From NCBI GenBank assembly GCA_963169345.1, contig CAUJCT010000053.1, positions 310,001-374,000 on the forward strand: a DNA stretch of 64,000 nucleotides. The letters run 5' to 3'. A program made the translations under genes and the position numbers. The notes beneath the pieces are model-generated. The model saw only the letters and a program-made list of their open reading frames with translations, had not been told where the DNA came from and ran no database searches. Origin of the DNA: Bacteroidota bacterium (GTDB taxonomy: Bacteria > Bacteroidota > Bacteroidia > NS11-12g > UBA955). This document shows, piece by piece, positions 42,056-50,979 of the stretch (position 1 is its first letter; the number at the start of each line of letters is the position of its first letter).

Positions 42056-43823
42056 AATTCACATATTATTTGTCATTCTTTTTTGGGGTTGTACCCAGAC
42101 ACTATTTGGACTTGAAGGTAGGCCAAAGATTAGAAGAGCTTGTTTAAATAGGTCTGACTCAACTCTTGATTTACATTGGAATAAGCCTGCTGACAATTGT
42201 GGGAGTTTTACTCATTTTAATCTATATGGAAGAGACAATTCCCTTAGTATTTTTGAATTTTTAGGAACCTATACCAACTACTCATCCACCAGCTTGACTT
42301 TAAAACTCAAGAATGTCAAGGCCTGGGAATTTTATCTTGTCTATCATAAAGCCTGCAATGGTACAGACAGTATTCATAGTGACACAGTATTTATTGATAA
42401 TACTGCGCCATCTAATTCTACTTTAGATTCGGTTAGTGTAGATTTAACAACACAGAAAGCTTTAATTGGTTGGAGTAAAAGTGGTGATGCTGATGTTGAG
42501 GGATATTACATTTACAATGTTTCCTCATCCGGATTAAACAGTATCATTACTACTTCTTCTGGCCTAGTTTATCTTGATATAGGGGCGAGGAATCCGGGAA
42601 CAAGTGTACAATCGTATAAGATTGCCGCATTTGACAGCTGTAAGAATGCCTCACTAATAAGTCAGGAACACTCTACTATTTGGCTTCAAAGCACTTATAA
42701 TCAATGTAATAAATCAATTAGTTTACAATGGACTCCTTATGTAGGGTGGCCAGTAAGTAACTACGACATTTATTTAAAAATTGACGCTGGTAATTTTACA
42801 AAAATTGGCTCTGTTATTTCAAACATAAATCAGTTCACATATAATTTCAATCAATTTGGTAGTACCTATTGCTTTTTTATAAGGGCTAACAAACAAGGCT
42901 CTCCAATTACATCATCATCTAATGCAACATGCAACGCAACAGATAATATAGTTCCTAGCAAAAATTCCTACATTGCTAAGGTATCAGTAATAAATGAAGT
43001 AATCGAATTTGTCGGAATCATTCAACCTAATTCATCGGTTGAAAAAATAAATATTTATAAGAAAGTGGGAAATGGAGCTTTTGTAATATGGAACACAAGA
43101 ATTATAGCTAATCCGGTTTTAGGTGAAACTATACGGATTATAGACAATGATGTCAATGTACATACAAAGACTTATTCATATTATTTTACAACCGAAGGCC
43201 CATGTAGTTTAATATTTGACAGTTCTCAAATAGCTAGCACTATCCTACTCACTGTTACAATGTCTCAACCAGGAGATCAGACATTAAATTGGAATTCATA
43301 CGCAGAATTTATAAAATTTACAGAAAATCAACAGGTATTACTAAGTTCAGATCAAAACTCTAATTATGGTTCCACGTGGAACATACTAAATACACTTGGA
43401 ACAGGAATAGCAACTTATCAAGATTTTACCACGGTAAGTATCAACCAACAGAGGATCTGTTATTGTATCAGAGCAATTGAAAACAATATTCAAGCGCCAT
43501 TTAATAGAAAAGACAGCAGCTATAGCAATGTAGAGTGTGTTACCGCCGACCCTATAGTATATTTTCCTAATGCTATACAATTGAATGGCTTTAATACTGT
43601 ATTCTTGCCTCAGGGTGTCTTTATAGATTACTCTAAAAGCTATTTTTTAATTTACGACCGTTGGGGTCAATTGTTATACGAAACCAATGATATAAGAAAA
43701 GGATGGGATGGAACCGCCAATGGAGAGCTCGTTCAAAGCGATGTATATGCATACAAAGCAGTCATTATTGGTTTAAATGGAAAAATATTAAACTTTGATG
43801 GCACGATTACTGTATTAAAATGA
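42045..43823 (+). CDS. Secreted protein with T9SS type B sorting domain
   Basis: 592 residues. The signal peptide MRFKIHILFVILFWGC is followed by a fibronectin-III-like beta-rich region (about 25-490) and a gliding-motility-type C-terminal domain (CHU_C, about 505-592) with YFPNAIQLNGFN, YFLIYDRWGQLLYETN and GWDGTANG. This domain directs export through the type IX secretion system. It starts at a GTG and overlaps the peptidase gene by 11 bp. A parS-like palindrome lies inside the gene at 43369. Being wedged between peptidase and ybeY genes is unusual for a surface protein. Confidence 0.85.
   Translation: MRFKIHILFVILFWGCTQTLFGLEGRPKIRRACLNRSDSTLDLHWNKPADNCGSFTHFNLYGRDNSLSIFEFLGTYTNYSSTSLTLKLKNVKAWEFYLVYHKACNGTDSIHSDTVFIDNTAPSNSTLDSVSVDLTTQKALIGWSKSGDADVEGYYIYNVSSSGLNSIITTSSGLVYLDIGARNPGTSVQSYKIAAFDSCKNASLISQEHSTIWLQSTYNQCNKSISLQWTPYVGWPVSNYDIYLKIDAGNFTKIGSVISNINQFTYNFNQFGSTYCFFIRANKQGSPITSSSNATCNATDNIVPSKNSYIAKVSVINEVIEFVGIIQPNSSVEKINIYKKVGNGAFVIWNTRIIANPVLGETIRIIDNDVNVHTKTYSYYFTTEGPCSLIFDSSQIASTILLTVTMSQPGDQTLNWNSYAEFIKFTENQQVLLSSDQNSNYGSTWNILNTLGTGIATYQDFTTVSINQQRICYCIRAIENNIQAPFNRKDSSYSNVECVTADPIVYFPNAIQLNGFNTVFLPQGVFIDYSKSYFLIYDRWGQLLYETNDIRKGWDGTANGELVQSDVYAYKAVIIGLNGKILNFDGTITVLK
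43369..43382. other. parS-like palindrome 1 (ParB-binding site)
   Basis: GTTCCACGTGGAAC is a perfect 14-bp palindrome and the core of bacterial chromosomal parS (TGTTYCACGTGRAACA). Flanking bases are G and A. It lies inside the type B sorting protein gene and encodes Gly-Ser-Thr-Trp-Asn. Confidence 0.75.
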
Positions 43824-44254
43824 TAACATTTAACGGGAAGAAAGAATATATAAGAGGGCAGACCAGCTCTATCCGGAAGACCATCAACTCAATCATCAAA
43901 GAACACCAGTTTAAAATTAATCAAATTGATTATATTTTTGTCGATGATGAGACGTTGTTAGATATCAATAGAACATCATTAAACCATAATTTCTATACAG
44001 ATATCATAACTTTTGATTATACAGAAGACAGGCGAATTGAAGCAGAAATCTATATTAGTATTGATAGGGTAACTGAAAATGCCAATAAATATAAAACAGC
44101 GTTCCACGTGGAACTACTTAGGGTGATTTTTCACGGAGTGCTCCATTGTGTCGGTTATAAGGATAAAACCAAATCTGAAAGCAAAAAGATGCGTTTGGCT
44201 GAAGAGAAATATTTAGAAAGATATAAAAATGTGTTCCACGTGGAACTTGAATAA
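43820..44254 (+). CDS. ybeY: Endoribonuclease YbeY (rRNA maturation factor)
   Basis: 144 residues. The UPF0054 core is present: TDIITFDY and the zinc segment [12 protein letters not shown] near 115-126. The first two His are kept, but the third His of the canonical HxxxHxxGYDH is replaced by KD, which I believe is common in this phylum. The enzyme acts in 16S rRNA 3' processing. Two parS-like palindromes lie within the gene, both read as FHVEL: one just before the zinc motif (44101) and one at the very C-terminus (44233). ATGA overlap with the upstream gene; the stop overlaps the mnmG start by one base. Confidence 0.88.
   Translation: MITFNGKKEYIRGQTSSIRKTINSIIKEHQFKINQIDYIFVDDETLLDINRTSLNHNFYTDIITFDYTEDRRIEAEIYISIDRVTENANKYKTAFHVELLRVIFHGVLHCVGYKDKTKSESKKMRLAEEKYLERYKNVFHVELE
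44101..44114. other. parS-like palindrome 2 (ParB-binding site)
   Basis: A second perfect GTTCCACGTGGAAC palindrome, 732 bp after the first, inside ybeY. In the ybeY frame it encodes part of Phe-His-Val-Glu-Leu. Confidence 0.75.
44233..44246. other. parS-like palindrome 3 (ParB-binding site)
   Basis: A third perfect GTTCCACGTGGAAC, 132 bp after the second, preceded by T so that TGTTCCACGTGGAACT matches 15 of 16 bases of the extended site. It sits in the last codons of ybeY, a few bases before mnmG starts. Confidence 0.78.
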
Positions 44255-46107
44255 TGGAAATAGAATACGATATAATTATTGTTGGGGCCGGTCATGCCGG
44301 TTGTGAAGCAGCACACGCTGCAGCTACTATGGGCTCGAAAGTTTTGTTGATTACAATGAACATGGAAACAATCGCTAAAATGTCTTGTAATCCGGCTATG
44401 GGAGGTGTTGCTAAAGGTCAAATAATACGAGAAATTGACGCTTTAGGAGGTATGTCAGGTATTATTACAGACAAAACCATGATTCAATTTAGAATGCTCA
44501 ACAGATCAAAGGGCGCTGCGATGTGGAGTCCAAGAGCTCAGTCAGACAGAATGCGCTTTTCTGAAGAATGGCGTTTAACACTAGAATCCAATCCAAATAT
44601 TGATTTCTTACAAGACAATGTAATTGGAATAACCACTCAGGGTTCAAAAGTAAACGGAGTTAAAACCTCTATGGGTTATACTATATTATCAAAAGCGGTT
44701 GTTTTAACCTCTGGCACTTTTTTGAATGGCAAGATTCATATTGGAACGAAAAATTTTGGTGGGGGTAGAATGGCTGAAAATAATAGTATTGGTATTACTT
44801 CCAATTTAGTTGCATTAGGTTTTGAAGCCGGAAGAATGAAAACCGGCACACCACCAAGAGTAGATGGACGGTCTTTGGACTATACCAAAATGGAAGAACA
44901 AAAAGGAGATGAAAACCCAAGTAAGTTTTCTTATTCAAGTCAGACATCTTCTTTACAAAAACAACTTTCATGTTATATCACTTATACCAATGATAATGTC
45001 CATGAAATACTAAGAGAAGGTTTTGACAGATCTCCTATGTTTAATGGTAGTATATCAGGACTAGGTCCTAGATATTGTCCATCAATTGAAGATAAAATTA
45101 ACCGATTTGCTGAAAGAGAAAGACATCAAATTTTTGTAGAACCTGAAGGATGGAAAACTATTGAAATGTATATCAATGGATTCTCTACGTCTCTTCCGGA
45201 AGATATTCAGTATAAAGCAATTAAGTTAATTCCTGGATTCGAAAAAGCGAAAATCTTCCGACCAGGTTATGCCATTGAATACGACTACTTCCCTCCTACC
45301 CAGCTTAAATCTACTTTAGAAACTAAACTGGTTGATAATCTATATTTTGCAGGTCAAATAAACGGGACAACCGGTTATGAAGAAGCTGCCTGTCAAGGGT
45401 TAATGGCTGGTATAAATGCACATCGCAAAGTATACGAACATTCAGAATTTGTTTTAGATCGCTCTGAAGCTTATATCGGTGTATTAATAGACGACTTAAT
45501 TAACAAGGGTACGGATGAGCCATATAGAATGTTTACGTCCAGGGCAGAATTCAGAATTTTACTCAGACAAGATAATGCTGATGAAAGATTAACTGAAAAA
45601 GGCCATAAAATTGGTTTAGCGAGCATCCAACGAATTAATGAACTAAATACTAAAAGAAATCAGGTTGAAAGCTTACAAACGTTTTTAAAGAATAAATCTG
45701 TAGAACCGGCTGAAGTGAATTCAATATTAGAGGAATGTCAAACACCACCAATTGATCAGAAAATTAAATTGGATAAACTTATTTTAAGACCTCAACTTGG
45801 TATCGATAATTTTCTATCCGTTTACCCAACAATCAATGAATACGAACCTATCATAAGAGAGCAAGTCGAAATTCTTACCAAATATGAATCGTATATAGAT
45901 AAAGAAAAACAAACAGCTGATAAATTACATAAATTGGAAAATTATAAACTAAAAGGAGATTTTGATTACTCTACTCTTAAATCACTAAGCATAGAAAGTA
46001 GAGAAAAACTTAATAAAATTAAACCCGAAACTATAGGACAGGCATCCCGAATTAGTGGCGTTTCACCTTCAGATATATCTATTCTATTAATTCATCTTGG
46101 CAAATGA
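44254..46107 (+). CDS. mnmG: tRNA uridine-5-carboxymethylaminomethyl(34) synthesis enzyme MnmG
   Basis: 617 residues, full length. The FAD-binding [10 protein letters not shown] at 11-20, the conserved [12 protein letters not shown] near 46-57, and [16 protein letters not shown] near 196-211 identify MnmG/GidA. The C-terminal helical domain that contacts MnmE (about 550-617) is present, ending with a typical [15 protein letters not shown]. With MnmE it modifies the wobble uridine of several tRNAs. In many bacteria gidA lies close to oriC, which is relevant given the parS palindromes just upstream. TAATG overlap with ybeY and ATGA overlap with the following gene. Confidence 0.97.
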   Translation: MEIEYDIIIVGAGHAGCEAAHAAATMGSKVLLITMNMETIAKMSCNPAMGGVAKGQIIREIDALGGMSGIITDKTMIQFRMLNRSKGAAMWSPRAQSDRMRFSEEWRLTLESNPNIDFLQDNVIGITTQGSKVNGVKTSMGYTILSKAVVLTSGTFLNGKIHIGTKNFGGGRMAENNSIGITSNLVALGFEAGRMKTGTPPRVDGRSLDYTKMEEQKGDENPSKFSYSSQTSSLQKQLSCYITYTNDNVHEILREGFDRSPMFNGSISGLGPRYCPSIEDKINRFAERERHQIFVEPEGWKTIEMYINGFSTSLPEDIQYKAIKLIPGFEKAKIFRPGYAIEYDYFPPTQLKSTLETKLVDNLYFAGQINGTTGYEEAACQGLMAGINAHRKVYEHSEFVLDRSEAYIGVLIDDLINKGTDEPYRMFTSRAEFRILLRQDNADERLTEKGHKIGLASIQRINELNTKRNQVESLQTFLKNKSVEPAEVNSILEECQTPPIDQKIKLDKLILRPQLGIDNFLSVYPTINEYEPIIREQVEILTKYESYIDKEKQTADKLHKLENYKLKGDFDYSTLKSLSIESREKLNKIKPETIGQASRISGVSPSDISILLIHLGK

Positions 46108-47471
46108 GATATATTATTCTAAGCATTTTTCTATACTCCTGCGCTTCAATTGGTATTTTAGAAGGTGGTGAAAAAGATACAGAAGCTCCCAAACTATTAA
46201 AAAACAATCTAACTGAGACTAACTTCAGTTCTCAAACTATTACATTAGAATTTGATGAATATATTGAAGTTAATAATCCGGAGAAAAATATTAAACTCTA
46301 TCCAGAGCACAGTACACTTAAAGTTAGTATAACAAAAAAGAAAGTTAGTATTAAACTGGATTCAACTCTACATCCAAATACAACATACTATCTAAAAATA
46401 GATAATGGTATTAAAGATATTCATGAAGGTAATTTATTTTCTTTTGATTATTTATTTAGTACCGGTAGTGCCAGAGACACAGGAATTACCACTGTTTTAA
46501 TAGAAAATTTCAAAGAATTTAAAAATCTTAAAATAGCACTAGTTAAAGGTGAAGTAAAAGACAGCCTTCGAAAATTTCCTGCGTATTATACACTTCCTGT
46601 AAATACTGAACAAATACAATTTAAGGGTTTAAAAAAGGAAGAATATAGTGCCTGGGTTTTTACAGATAATGATCAAAATAATTTACCTGATTGGTACTCT
46701 CCTATTGGTTTTACAGGTACCTTAAAACCAGATACAGTAGTAAAACTTAGAGTATATGACTGGAACACTAAATTAAAGATAAAAAAAGTATTAACAGATG
46801 GTTTATATACTAAGTTCATATATGAAAAGAATAAAAGGTATACCAACGGATTGAATCTATTATTACCTGATCAAGCTGATAAATTAATTTATGCAACAGA
46901 AGATAGTGCCCTTTTTGAAGATATTACAAGCTCGTATATACCTGATACAGTAAATTCTATTGATGCTTACATGGAATTACATGATATTATATTGAGTAAT
47001 ATGATGGTGATAAAAGGTAAATCATTTGTACTACAATATAAAATGCCTCAATTTTATTCAAATAAATCTTTCTATACACCCTTAGAATATTCAAGAACAG
47101 TCTATAAAAACAACATTGAAAATACACTTATATATTCTGAAAGAACAGAAGAAATAGATACTATAAGTATTAAGGAAAGACAAACTGTTGAAGAAGATAA
47201 GTTAAGCTTGTTGACTATAGAAATCAACGATACAATTAATCAGTCTTTTGATATTTTTATTATAAAGGATAATACAATTGTATACTATTCAACAGATGAT
47301 AAAAATATAGAGTTATTTCTTGAACCAGGTTCATATAATATAGAAATATATGAAAGTGAAAATACAAAAAAAATACAACCATTTAATTTAATCAACGGAC
47401 CTAGTCTAATTTACTCTAAACGCCTTATTTTAAAGGCATCTTGGGAAGAAATGATGCAAATAAAACTTTAA
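46104..47471 (+). CDS. Lipoprotein with N-terminal Ig-like domain
   Basis: 455 residues. Signal [13 protein letters not shown] with lipobox Cys13, then [15 protein letters not shown] and a Big_5-type Ig-like domain to about residue 125 ([35 protein letters not shown]). This GGxxDxxxP start is typical of Bacteroidota lipoproteins beside mnmG. The remaining 330 residues are beta-rich and of unknown function. It overlaps mnmG by ATGA and is the last gene of the operon. The likely location is the cell envelope. Confidence 0.8.
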   Translation: MRYIILSIFLYSCASIGILEGGEKDTEAPKLLKNNLTETNFSSQTITLEFDEYIEVNNPEKNIKLYPEHSTLKVSITKKKVSIKLDSTLHPNTTYYLKIDNGIKDIHEGNLFSFDYLFSTGSARDTGITTVLIENFKEFKNLKIALVKGEVKDSLRKFPAYYTLPVNTEQIQFKGLKKEEYSAWVFTDNDQNNLPDWYSPIGFTGTLKPDTVVKLRVYDWNTKLKIKKVLTDGLYTKFIYEKNKRYTNGLNLLLPDQADKLIYATEDSALFEDITSSYIPDTVNSIDAYMELHDIILSNMMVIKGKSFVLQYKMPQFYSNKSFYTPLEYSRTVYKNNIENTLIYSERTEEIDTISIKERQTVEEDKLSLLTIEINDTINQSFDIFIIKDNTIVYYSTDDKNIELFLEPGSYNIEIYESENTKKIQPFNLINGPSLIYSKRLILKASWEEMMQIKL

Positions 47472-47850
47472 GTATTTTTCAACATAATTAACAACATAAA
47501 ACACTTAAAAGGCACATTAAAACGTGGAACAATAAAATAGCGATATTTATCTATAAAAAGTAAGCATAAAAGTGCAAAATAGTAGAACAAATTGGTATGT
47601 TATCTTCAAATCAATAAAACAGAAAAGAGGTTCATCAACATTAATGTGAATTTGTGAATATATAACGTGAAGTATAGTAAAATCAAGTGTTCTCATAAAT
47701 TATATAACGTTAACAAACTATTATCAAATCAAAAGAAACAAATTACAAAACGAAAAAAAAACGAGTTATCACCAAATCCACAGCACATAAATATTACATA
47801 ATATTAATTTAAAATTTTATTATTTATATTTTGATTGGGGAAAGGTCGAC
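47472..47850. other. AT-rich intergenic region, candidate replication-origin element
   Basis: About 380 bp without a gene. It is extremely AT-rich and ends in a long A/T run (about 47788-47832) like a DNA unwinding element. Several degenerate DnaA-box-like 9-mers are present: TGTGAATAT at 47653-47661 on the plus strand (one mismatch to the reverse consensus TGTGNATAA), TTATCACCA at 47766, AAATCCACA at 47774 and TTTTCAACA near 47477. A parS half-site (ACGTGGAAC) lies at 47522. None of the boxes is perfect, so origin function is a hypothesis. No RNA gene or small ORF is evident. Confidence 0.3.
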
Positions 47851-47880
47851 TTGGCGAATGGAAAGTTTAATTTATTTTTG
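47851..47880 (+). promoter_or_regulatory. Promoter of pheS
   Basis: TTG at 47851-47853, 19 bases, then TATTTTTG at 47873-47880: an exact match to the Bacteroidota TTG-N17-23-TAnnTTTG arrangement. The pheS ATG begins four bases after the -7 box, so the transcript is expected to have almost no leader. Confidence 0.65.
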
Positions 47881-47884
47881 TACC

Positions 47885-48904
47885 ATGAGTTTGAATGAAA
47901 GAATTGAATCATTAAAAAATAAAGCGGCGGAATTTTCTATTGAAAAAAAAGAAAATGTCGAGGAATTTAGATTGAAATTTCTTTCAAAAAAGGGAGAATT
48001 AAATGATTTATTCGATGCATTTAAATTGTTAGTTGGTGAAGAAAAGAGAGAGCTGGGAAAGCAGTTAAATATACTTAAACAGTCAATAGAGGAGAAATTA
48101 AATCAAGCAAAAGAAAAATTTGGTTCAGAAAAAAAATTTTCCGCTGACGCGGTCGATTTAAGTTTACCAGTTAATGCTTTTTCCGCGGGCTCACTGCATC
48201 CTGTATCTATTGTAAAGAATGAGATTCTTGAAATATTCGAAAAGATTGGTTTTACCGTTGAGTACGGCCCGGAAATAGAAGATGACTGGCATAATTTTAC
48301 TGCCTTAAATTTCGCGGAAAATCATCCGGCCAGAGATATGCAGGATACTTTTTTTGTGGAAAAAGAACCGAAAGGTAACTATGCGTTAAGAACCCATACA
48401 AGTAGTGTTCAAGTGAGATTGATGGAGAACACAAAGCCACCGATTCGTGCATTAATGCCGGGAAGAGTATACAGGAATGAGGATGTATCTGCACGTTCAA
48501 ACTGTTTTTTCCATCAGGTAGAGGGGTTGTATATTGACGAAAATGTAAGTTTTGCGGACCTAAAACAAACACTCTACTATTTTGTTTCTCAGTTTTTTGG
48601 TGAAAGAGATATTCGATTCAGGCCTTCCTATTTTCCATTTACTGAGCCAAGCGCTGAGATGGATATTTATCTGGGTATGGAGACAGAGCAAGACGCTAGA
48701 TTAACCAAAGGGACAGGATGGTTAGAAATTTTAGGGTGTGGTATGGTAGATCCTAATGTATTAAAAAATTGTGGCATAGATCCTGAAAAATACTCTGGGT
48801 TTGCATTTGGTATGGGGATAGATAGAATTACCATGTTGAAATATGGTATTAAAGATATCCGACAAATGTTTGAAAACGATGTGCGCTTCTTAGAGCAGTT
48901 TTAA
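47885..48904 (+). CDS. pheS: Phenylalanine--tRNA ligase alpha subunit
   Basis: 339 residues from the ATG at 47885; an upstream in-frame start at 47831 would lie before the promoter. The N-terminal coiled-coil arm (about 1-85) is followed by the class II catalytic core: HPVSIVKNEILEIFEKIGF, NFTALNFAENHPARDMQDTFFV, LRTHTSSVQVRLM, FHQVEGLYID (motif 2) and GFAFGMGIDRITMLKYGI (motif 3). It charges tRNA-Phe together with PheT, whose gene is not adjacent; the downstream gene is convergent. The stop overlaps the response regulator stop by 4 bp. Confidence 0.97.
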   Translation: MSLNERIESLKNKAAEFSIEKKENVEEFRLKFLSKKGELNDLFDAFKLLVGEEKRELGKQLNILKQSIEEKLNQAKEKFGSEKKFSADAVDLSLPVNAFSAGSLHPVSIVKNEILEIFEKIGFTVEYGPEIEDDWHNFTALNFAENHPARDMQDTFFVEKEPKGNYALRTHTSSVQVRLMENTKPPIRALMPGRVYRNEDVSARSNCFFHQVEGLYIDENVSFADLKQTLYYFVSQFFGERDIRFRPSYFPFTEPSAEMDIYLGMETEQDARLTKGTGWLEILGCGMVDPNVLKNCGIDPEKYSGFAFGMGIDRITMLKYGIKDIRQMFENDVRFLEQF

Positions 48905-49641
48905 TTTTTAATTACTTCTTTCAGGCGCGAATAACCGCTGCGACTTACACTTAGCACCGTCCCATCGAGTAATTCGAGATTATAATTATCACCATTTACG
49001 CTAATTAAGCCTTTTGCTTTTTCGATGTTAACCAGGTAAGAGCGGTGTATTCGAATGAAATGGCCCTTATCCAGAGTAGATTCATAGTAACTCATGGTTT
49101 TCTTCTTTACATAAATTTTCCCTGAAGAATGGATTTTGACATAATCGTCATAAGATTCGATATAGTCGATATCCTTAACAGGAACAATAATGATATCCTG
49201 ACCTGATTTAACCACAATACGGTTTTCATGAGAAGGAGTGGGTTCTATTTTGCCTTCCTGTAAAGCTTTAATCAGATTTTTGGACGATTCATTATTGAGA
49301 AATTTTAATACCGCTTTATTGAATCTTTCTTGGGAAAATGGTTTTAGAAGATAATCCAGAGCATTGGTGTCAAAGGCTTTCATAGCATATTCATCAAATG
49401 CGGTTGTGAAAATTACAGAAGGGGTATTTTCAAGGAGTTCAAGCATTTCAAATCCATTTAACTTTGGCATTCTTACATCAAGGAAAACCAAATCAGGGTT
49501 TAAATTTTGGATGGATTTTATTCCTTCAAATCCATCGCCACACTCTGCAATTAAAGTCAATTCCGGAAAATGGCTCATATATTCCTTTATCAGGCCTCTA
49601 GCCAGAGGTTCATCATCTATAATAATAACATTTGCTTTCAT
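48901..49641 (-). CDS. LytTR-family response regulator
   Basis: 246 residues. The receiver domain (1-120) has the acidic pair D9/D10, phospho-acceptor D55 in LVFLDVRMPKLNG, and TTAFDEYAMKAF followed by K102 in YLLKPFSQERF. The LytTR DNA-binding domain at about 140-244 has DIDYIESYDDYVKIHSSG and GHFIRIHRSYLVN. It pairs with the LytS-type kinase directly upstream (ATGA overlap). This Bacteroidota AgrA/LytR-type pair usually controls cell-envelope genes; targets here are unknown. Confidence 0.92.
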   Translation of the reverse strand: MKANVIIIDDEPLARGLIKEYMSHFPELTLIAECGDGFEGIKSIQNLNPDLVFLDVRMPKLNGFEMLELLENTPSVIFTTAFDEYAMKAFDTNALDYLLKPFSQERFNKAVLKFLNNESSKNLIKALQEGKIEPTPSHENRIVVKSGQDIIIVPVKDIDYIESYDDYVKIHSSGKIYVKKKTMSYYESTLDKGHFIRIHRSYLVNIEKAKGLISVNGDNYNLELLDGTVLSVSRSGYSRLKEVIKN

Positions 49642-50666
49642 GCTACCGGAATTTTTAAAGAAGTTGTAAAGGTATTGTTTTCATCTTTTATAGACAGCAA
49701 ATCTTTTCTGCCATAAATTAAAAATAATCTTCTTGAAAGAGTTTGCAGACCAAAACCCAGTCCTTTGTGCCTGTCAGAGGAATCGGGATCATAAGGATTT
49801 GTAACACTAATTTCTATAAAACCATTAGTCATTTTTACATTCAGTTTTATTTCGACATTTCCTAAAGTGTCATATAGACCATACTTAATAGCATTTTCAA
49901 TAAGTGGCAGTAAAATTAAAGGGGGTATATTGTGTTTCAGAACTTTTTCATCAACATCAATCAAAGTATCCATTCGATGACCAAATCTAACTTTTTCGAT
50001 GGCTAAATACAGCTGCAGATGTTTTAATTCTTCTTCTACAGAAATATGTGATTCGTTATCTTTTCGAACAGTTCCACGTAAAAAGTCGGACAACTCATGT
50101 ATCATTTTTCGGGCAGCAGCGGGATTAACAGTAACTAATGCATTGACAGAGTTTAAGGTATTAAAAAGAAAATGAGGTTGTAATTGCTGTCTGAGGTTAT
50201 TTAGCTCAGCTTCTTTGGCCAACTTTTCAGATTCAAAGTGACGTTTGTTCTCTTCTTCAGAATTTATAAATAATTGAATTATCCACGCAATAAGAGCGCT
50301 TAGAACCAAGAGCAACAAAGCTATAAAAAACCTCAAAAGCAAACCTGATTCATAGAATGCTATAAAGTGTTGATCATAAGAGAGAATAAATGAGGTAAGA
50401 AAACCATTTAAACCGAGCCAAATTATAGCAACAACTATACACCATATAACAACTTTCCAGGCGTGTTTAGGTCCGGGTTGATAAAATCTGAGAATATTAC
50501 TAAGAACTAATGAAAGGAGAACCAGAGGGATATTGCTAAGAATAGAATCGAGCAAAGCGGTATTAAAGGACATTCCGGCAAGAAAAAGTACCAGAACATG
50601 CAAAGACATCCAAGCCAACCAAATACTAACATAAGCGAATAGTGTATATCTTGAGTTTTTATTCAT
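49638..50666 (-). CDS. LytS/YehU-type sensor histidine kinase
   Basis: 342 residues. Four membrane segments in about 10-135 form the sensor, followed by a short coiled coil and the His_kinase signature LRQQLQPHFLFNTLNSVNAL with H165. The HATPase region has PPLILLPLIENAIKYGL near 235 and HKGLGFGLQTLSRRL near 300. Phosphoryl transfer to the LytTR regulator downstream is expected. It starts on the last base of the preceding small gene. The stimulus is unknown. Confidence 0.92.
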   Translation of the reverse strand: MNKNSRYTLFAYVSIWLAWMSLHVLVLFLAGMSFNTALLDSILSNIPLVLLSLVLSNILRFYQPGPKHAWKVVIWCIVVAIIWLGLNGFLTSFILSYDQHFIAFYESGLLLRFFIALLLLVLSALIAWIIQLFINSEEENKRHFESEKLAKEAELNNLRQQLQPHFLFNTLNSVNALVTVNPAAARKMIHELSDFLRGTVRKDNESHISVEEELKHLQLYLAIEKVRFGHRMDTLIDVDEKVLKHNIPPLILLPLIENAIKYGLYDTLGNVEIKLNVKMTNGFIEISVTNPYDPDSSDRHKGLGFGLQTLSRRLFLIYGRKDLLSIKDENNTFTTSLKIPVA

Positions 50667-50977
50667 TAAAAAGCATGCGATAATTTATGGCACATTCTAT
50701 CTTTTGTGTATTCGGATACGACATCTAATAGTCTTGAATCAACTTCGATTATATTGCCATCGGCTTCAACGGGGTAGAATTCGACAATGCCCAGTGGTTG
50801 CCATTCAATTCTGTCCCCATTTTCATTGACAAATGTTGAAGCTTTCTTTAGCATGGACATTTTGATGTTTTCAAACGCTATTGCAGGATTACCTTCAAGG
50901 GTCAACATACAAATTTCTTCATATTGCTTTGGAAATCCGCAAACGAAAATTTCGAATAGTACTTTTGCGGCAAACAT
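50666..50977 (-). CDS. Small protein, DUF4288-like
   Basis: 103 residues, soluble, alpha/beta. FAAKVLFEIFVCG at the start, an EEICMLTLEGNPAIAFENIKMSMLKKAS helix and WQPLGIVEFYPVEADGNIIEVDSRLL are reminiscent of the DUF4288 family, whose function is unknown. It lies between the LiaF-like gene (2 bp) and the histidine kinase (1-bp overlap), so it is probably co-transcribed with them and could be an accessory of the signalling system. The family assignment is tentative. Confidence 0.5.
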   Translation of the reverse strand: MFAAKVLFEIFVCGFPKQYEEICMLTLEGNPAIAFENIKMSMLKKASTFVNENGDRIEWQPLGIVEFYPVEADGNIIEVDSRLLDVVSEYTKDRMCHKLSHAF

Positions 50978-50979
50978 AC

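Noticed and set aside
47521-47530. Fourth parS site (AACGTGGAAC)
   Set aside because: Only the right half of the palindrome is present; the left half is AT-rich filler. Noted as a half-site only.
50070-50086. parS-like AGTTCCACGTAAAAAG in the histidine kinase gene
   Set aside because: Right arm does not match (GTAAAAA instead of GTGGAAC), so no palindrome.
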